Shown here piece by piece: positions 60,026-64,000 of a DNA stretch of 64,000 bases. The stretch lies in assembly GCF_008634025.1 (NCBI RefSeq), contig NZ_PDCM01000002.1:1-64000 (forward strand), written 5' to 3'. The translations under genes were made by a program, and so were the position numbers. The DNA is from Streptomyces albofaciens JCM 4342. GTDB lineage: Bacteria; Actinomycetota; Actinomycetes; Streptomycetales; Streptomycetaceae. How positions within the stretch are numbered: position 1 is the stretch's first letter; each line of letters starts with the position of its first letter. The notes under the pieces were generated by a model. That model was not told where the DNA came from. It saw only the letters and a list, made by a program, of their open reading frames with translations, and did not search any database.

Positions 60026-61975
60026 GTGTCTGTGGCGCCCCCCTCCCCGCCCCCTCTGAGCATCCCCCGCCTCACCCCCACCCGCCTTCTCCTGTCGGAG
60101 GTACGGGTGTATCCCGGGCGGGTGATCGGCGTGGCGGCAGCGTGCTGCGCCACCGCGGCGGGGGTCGGGGCCTGTCTGTTGCTGCTGCTCGGCGCGAGTC
60201 TGGCCGATCATCAGGCGGACTCGCCCGAAGCGGCCGCCGCCCAAGGCGCTCAGCAGATCATGGGGCTGCTGATGTCCATGCTGCTGATGTGCGCGGTCCT
60301 GGTCACCGGCTCCACCGTCTCGCTGTGGACGGGACAGCGGCTGCGCCAGTTCGCCGTCCTCAGGGCCCTGGGGACCACCGCCGCCCGGCTGCGGCTGATG
60401 GTGGCCGCGGACGTGGCACGCCTGGCCCTGGTCTCGGCGGCCGTCGGTGCCGCAGCCGGAGCCCTGCCGCTCGCAGTGCTCGGCCGTCACTTGCTGATCG
60501 AGCAGCAGATGTGGCCCGCCGGCACCTCGCTGCCGCCGCCCGTCCAGATATGGGGCGTCTGCGCCGCCGTGTGCCTGGCGACCGGCGGCATCGGCGTACT
60601 TGCCGCGCTGCTGAGCGTGCGGGCCGCAGGACGGGTCAACGCGATCGACCTCCTGAAGGACCACGAGAGCGCGCCCGGACTCCAGCGGAGTCGGGCCCGG
60701 TTGATCACCGGTCTGTCCTTGGCGTTGCTGTGCGGGTCCCTGCTGCCCTATATGGTCCTCTCGTCGCTTCCGGCGAAAGTACGCGCCGGCATCCCCACAG
60801 CACTGGCCCTGCTCGTCATCCCCACTCTGGCCGTGCTGGCCCCGTGGATCATCCCGCCGCTGACCCGACCGCTGTGCGCGGTCCTGCGCGTGCTGGACCG
60901 GCGCGTGGGCGCCGTCGCCACCGCAGGCCTGCGGGCCACGCCCGCCCGCACCGCGGCCCTGGCCGTTCCCGTCCTGCTGGCCGTGGGGATCACCGCCTGC
61001 ATGCTCGGCGCCGGCGCCACCCTGGGTCGCGCGACCCAGCAGGAGGTCGCATCGGCGCTCCGGGCCGACGCGGTGATCAGCGCGGAACCGGGAGTTCGGC
61101 TCCCGGCCAGTCCCGGCCCGCTCCCTGGAGCCACCGCCACCCCCGTGGTGGCCACCCAGGTCACCGTGCCCGGCCGCAAACGCAGCTCAGCGCCCAAGCC
61201 GGTCCGTGCCTGGGGCGTGGACGGACGCGTGCTGACACGCGTGCTGGACCTTTCCGCGCGGGAGGGGGACCTCACGAAGGTCGCCGAGGGCACCTTCGCC
61301 GCAGGTGCCACCTTCGCTGACGAGGCGAAGTGGAAGATCGGCCAGTCCGTCGACCTGACGCTGGCGGACGGGACGACACAGCGGTCCACCCTCGTCGCGA
61401 CCTACACGCGGGACCTGGCGTTTCCCCGCATGATTCTCCCGCGCGCCACCGCCCTCGCCCACACCGCCTCCGCCGCTGCCGACCGGATCTTTTTGACCGG
61501 ACCGGGCAACGCCTGGCCCGCGGCGAAAGGCCAGACCGTCGCCTCACGCGAGGAATACGCGCAGACCTTCACCCGCAGCCCCGGCGACGACCTGGCCGCC
61601 CGGCTGATCGTGGCAGTGGTCGCGGCATACGCACTGCTGGCGGCGGCCAACACCAGTGCCCTGGCGCAGCGGGACCGGGCGGCGCAGCGCGCCCACCTGC
61701 GGGCCTTGGGGCTCAGCCGGTTCCAGATGCTGCGCTGTGTGCTGTACGAGGCACTGGGCGCAGGGGCGGTCGGGGCGGTGCTCTCCGGCCTGGTAGCCGT
61801 GGTGTGCCTGGTGCCGCTGTCCGTGACGCTCAGCCTCGGTCCGCTGCCGACGGTCGACGCGCCGTGGACCGGGGGTGTACTGGCGGCTGCCGCCGTGGCC
61901 CTCGGCGTCCCCGCCGTCCTGACGGCCCACCCGCTGCTGGCCGTCCAGCGGCAGTTCGCCCGGAGAGGCCAGTGA
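60026..61975 (+). CDS. FtsX-like ABC transporter permease
   Basis: The 649-residue permease has about eight spans in two FtsX-type halves. The first half includes VIGVAAACCATAAGVGACLL and MGLLMSMLLMCAVLVTGSTV with the RLRQFAVLRALGTTAARLRL coupling helix (A-L-R-A-L-G). The second half has LIVAVVAAYALLAAANTSAL, RAHLRALGLSRFQMLR and GVLAAAAVALGVPAVL. A soluble extracytoplasmic region lies between them. It pairs with the ABC ATPase at 63329 as a MacB-like exporter, probably for the lanthipeptide or for self-protection. GTG 60026 is preceded by AAGGACA. Confidence 0.9.
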   Translation: MSVAPPSPPPLSIPRLTPTRLLLSEVRVYPGRVIGVAAACCATAAGVGACLLLLLGASLADHQADSPEAAAAQGAQQIMGLLMSMLLMCAVLVTGSTVSLWTGQRLRQFAVLRALGTTAARLRLMVAADVARLALVSAAVGAAAGALPLAVLGRHLLIEQQMWPAGTSLPPPVQIWGVCAAVCLATGGIGVLAALLSVRAAGRVNAIDLLKDHESAPGLQRSRARLITGLSLALLCGSLLPYMVLSSLPAKVRAGIPTALALLVIPTLAVLAPWIIPPLTRPLCAVLRVLDRRVGAVATAGLRATPARTAALAVPVLLAVGITACMLGAGATLGRATQQEVASALRADAVISAEPGVRLPASPGPLPGATATPVVATQVTVPGRKRSSAPKPVRAWGVDGRVLTRVLDLSAREGDLTKVAEGTFAAGATFADEAKWKIGQSVDLTLADGTTQRSTLVATYTRDLAFPRMILPRATALAHTASAAADRIFLTGPGNAWPAAKGQTVASREEYAQTFTRSPGDDLAARLIVAVVAAYALLAAANTSALAQRDRAAQRAHLRALGLSRFQMLRCVLYEALGAGAVGAVLSGLVAVVCLVPLSVTLSLGPLPTVDAPWTGGVLAAAAVALGVPAVLTAHPLLAVQRQFARRGQ

Positions 61976-63318
61976 CTGCAGCGCCGCCGGGGCCGGCACT
62001 GGGCAGACCGTTCTGGCTGCTGTTCGGCGAGGAGGCCGCGTCAGCGTTCGGAACAAGCGCCTCGGTCATCGCGCTGCCGGTGGTCGCGATGCGGGCCTCC
62101 GGGGATGTCCGGCAAGCCGGGCTGGCGAGCACGGCGTTGTCCGCGGGCATTCTCCTGGCCCGTCTGCCCGCCGGAGTGTGCGCGGACCGATGCAACCGCC
62201 GGACGCTGCTGCGCTCCGGCAATCTGCTCGGCGCGGCGATCCTCGCGACTCTGGCGCTGCTCCAGTCGCAAAAAGCCCTGTGCCTGCCCGTGCTGGCGCC
62301 TGCCGCGCTCCTTTTGGGCATGGCCGGAAGTACCCTGGTCCCGGCCGAGAACGTCGCCGTCCGGACGTTCGTGCACCCCGACCCTGTCCCGAAGGCCTTG
62401 TCGTTGATGCAGGCACGCACAGCCGTGTCCATGATCGCCGGGCCGGTGGCCGGCGGCGCGCTGCTCACGGTGGAACCGGCGTGGGTCTTCACCCTCGATG
62501 CCGCCACCTACCTCCTCGCGGCAGCATGCGTGGCGGCCCTGCCACCGAGGGCAGGGTTCATCGGCGCCGGGCAGCTCACACTGAAGGCAGCCTGCGACGG
62601 CGTCCGTTTCCTGTGGCGCTCGCCGTTCCTGCGATACGCCGCGGTCAATGCCGCTGTCCTGAACCTGATCTTCAACGGTCTGTTGATCGTCATCATCACC
62701 TCGGCCGGCAGCGGAGAGCGGGCCGGTCTGGGCATCGGGTTGCAGACCGCGGCGATCGGGGCCGGGGCCCTGGGAGGTTCTCTGATCGCGGCTCCGGTGG
62801 CCCGGCGTCTGCCGGCAGCGCGCGGGATCGCGTTGTCGACCGGCGCGATCGCTGTGGCATTGACTTGCTTCGCGCTCGTGCCCGGCGGCGCGGCTGCGGC
62901 GTTCCCGCTCGCCGTCGCCTCCGCTTTCGGACCGGTGGTCACCGTCTTGCTGACCACCGCGCAGATGCGGATGACTCCGGCTGAGCTTCAGGGCCGGGTG
63001 CACAGCGGGACCAGTTTCCTCGCTCAGGCCGCCTCCCCGCTGGCCCCGACTTCCGCCGCCGTGTCCACCCATGCCTTCGGACTTCTTCCGACCGTGCTGG
63101 GAGCCGCGCTGGTGGTGGTCCTCCTCGCTCTCGTCGGCAATGTCGTCACCGCCCGCCACATCCCCGTCTCATCACCAGCCACGGCTGGACGCACCGCGGC
63201 CGGCGGAGCCGGTGCTGAGACGACCGACGCCCGCGGAACCAGCGCAACCGAGCTGCCGGGCACGGGCCAGGACACCGGAGCCGGTGATCAGAAACCAACG
63301 CTCGGAAACCAGGAATGA
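61972..63318 (+). CDS. MFS transporter in the lanthipeptide cluster
   Basis: The 448-residue protein has 10-12 spans of the MFS_3/enterobactin-exporter-like type: FWLLFGEEAASAFGTSASVI, ARLPAGVCADRCNRRTLLRS (motif A) and MQARTAVSMIAGPVAGGALL. It starts in a GTGA overlap with the permease gene, so the genes are coupled. It could export the mature peptide or a by-product. The last ~50 residues are a hydrophilic Thr/Gly-rich tail. Having both an MFS and an ABC exporter in a class III cluster is less usual. Confidence 0.88.
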   Translation: MTAAPPGPALGRPFWLLFGEEAASAFGTSASVIALPVVAMRASGDVRQAGLASTALSAGILLARLPAGVCADRCNRRTLLRSGNLLGAAILATLALLQSQKALCLPVLAPAALLLGMAGSTLVPAENVAVRTFVHPDPVPKALSLMQARTAVSMIAGPVAGGALLTVEPAWVFTLDAATYLLAAACVAALPPRAGFIGAGQLTLKAACDGVRFLWRSPFLRYAAVNAAVLNLIFNGLLIVIITSAGSGERAGLGIGLQTAAIGAGALGGSLIAAPVARRLPAARGIALSTGAIAVALTCFALVPGGAAAAFPLAVASAFGPVVTVLLTTAQMRMTPAELQGRVHSGTSFLAQAASPLAPTSAAVSTHAFGLLPTVLGAALVVVLLALVGNVVTARHIPVSSPATAGRTAAGGAGAETTDARGTSATELPGTGQDTGAGDQKPTLGNQE

Positions 63319-63328
63319 GGTACCGCAC

Positions 63329-64000
63329 ATGACTCCGGCACACACCCCGCCCAGCCACCCAGATGATCATCCGGCAGCCGCTGCCTACGGCCTCACCAAG
63401 GTCCACGACATGGGCGGCCACCGGGTCACGGCGTTGGACAAGGTGTCCTTGGACATCCCCCGAGGGCACTTCACCGCCATCATGGGTCCCTCGGGCTCCG
63501 GTAAATCCACCCTGTTGCATTGCCTGGCCGGGCTCGACTCCCCGTCCTCCGGCGCGGCCTGGATCGGTGAGGTGAATCTGACCGAGCTGTCGGACCGGCA
63601 GCTGACGCTGATGCGCCGGGACCGGATCGGTTTCATCTTCCAGGCGTTCCACTTGCTGCCGACCCTGACTGTCTTGGAAAACATCACCCTGCCCACGGTG
63701 ATCGCCGGTAAGCGCCCGGATCCGCAATGGCTCACCGAGGTGATCGCCACGCTGGGCCTGCGGGACCGGCTGGCCCACCGGCCGCCGCAACTGTCCGGCG
63801 GGCAGCAGCAACGAGTGGCCTGTGCCCGTGCGATGCTGAGCCAGCCGGAGATCATCTTCGCGGACGAACCCACCGGGAACCTCGATTCCCGGGCAGGCGC
63901 CGAGGTGCTGCGGCTGCTTCAGGAGTCGGTCCACCGGCTCGGCCAGACCATCGTCATGGTCACGCACGACCCGGTGGCCGCCTCCTGCACCGACCGTGCG
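63329..64000 (+). CDS. ABC transporter ATPase (partial, cut by window end)
   Basis: The first 224 codons of a MacB/LolD-type ATPase: Walker [10 protein letters not shown] (residues 53-61), Q-loop [20 protein letters not shown], signature [15 protein letters not shown], Walker [14 protein letters not shown] and H-loop MVTHDP. The family length is about 230-260 residues, so little is missing. ATG 63329 follows GAGG 8 nt upstream, 8 bp after the MFS stop. It should power the FtsX-like permease encoded two genes upstream. Confidence 0.93.
   Translation, partial: MTPAHTPPSHPDDHPAAAAYGLTKVHDMGGHRVTALDKVSLDIPRGHFTAIMGPSGSGKSTLLHCLAGLDSPSSGAAWIGEVNLTELSDRQLTLMRRDRIGFIFQAFHLLPTLTVLENITLPTVIAGKRPDPQWLTEVIATLGLRDRLAHRPPQLSGGQQQRVACARAMLSQPEIIFADEPTGNLDSRAGAEVLRLLQESVHRLGQTIVMVTHDPVAASCTDRA

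Noticed and set aside
59941-61320. A second plus-strand frame overlapping the permease
   Set aside because: Gly/Arg-rich shadow in another frame of the FtsX permease gene, with no precursor-like sequence in its start.
1-64000. Telomere sequence, rRNA or tRNA genes
   Set aside because: No terminal hairpin-rich telomere palindromes, rRNA segments or tRNA cloverleaf sequences were recognised, although a full covariance search was not possible.

Overview
The window looks like a sub-telomeric part of a Streptomyces (or close relative) linear replicon. Base composition is very high in G+C, GTG starts are frequent, and most genes are preceded by purine-rich Shine-Dalgarno sequences. Adjacent tap and tpg homologues (48402-50645 and 47837-48394), the telomere-replication pair of Streptomyces linear chromosomes and plasmids, are the strongest pointer to a chromosome arm or linear plasmid. 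The dense mix of intact genes, truncated genes and insertion-sequence relics fits that. No telomere, rRNA, tRNA or CRISPR array was seen.

Layout. 0-8 kb: erythromycin-esterase-like hydrolase, a large HTH/NTPase/WD40 protein, a secreted inhibitor-like protein and a lipoprotein. 8-17 kb: small redox and hydrolase genes (VOC, NmrA, GMC oxidoreductase, two alpha/beta hydrolases, a GlxA-type regulator) mixed with relics of a DNA ligase, an AraC and a TetR regulator. 17-20 kb: a graveyard holding TetR and LysR fragments, a beheaded MaoC hydratase, a frameshifted CitE-like lyase and perhaps an acyl-CoA dehydrogenase remnant. 20-30 kb: small membrane proteins, a VOC protein, an IS5 fragment, a beta-carbonic anhydrase plus SulP transporter pair, and a LysR/SDR divergent pair. 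30-32 kb: a TetR repressor facing an epoxide hydrolase split by an in-frame amber codon, with three copies of one operator-like motif between them.

32.7-36.1 kb is a cyclodipeptide biosynthesis locus: an NYH-type cyclodipeptide synthase translationally coupled to an unusual P450, with a second P450 converging on it. Next come an Endo H-like GH18 enzyme, a membrane protein, an apparently intact 872-bp IS5-family element and a gene broken by a 17-bp duplication. 41.8-45.8 kb is an accessory heat-shock cluster (Hsp20, a 53-aa membrane protein, a J-like protein without the HPD histidine, DnaK, GrpE) with a recognisable HspR-type HAIR operator. 45.9-52 kb holds an IS110 relic, a PD-(D/E)XK-like protein, tpg-tap, a Ku relic and a transposase relic. 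52-54.5 kb is a MarR/MFS drug-efflux pair.

The right end (57.2-64 kb) is a compact class III lanthipeptide cluster: a LanKC synthetase, a 29-residue precursor whose gene starts inside the 3' end of the LanKC frame, an FtsX-type permease, an MFS protein and an ABC ATPase cut by the window edge. Two regulators (54.7-57.0 kb) lie beside it. This cluster and the cyclodipeptide locus are the best candidates for undescribed chemistry. The tpg-tap surroundings, with operator-like CGTACG repeats and decayed Ku and ligase genes, are the most interesting for replicon biology.
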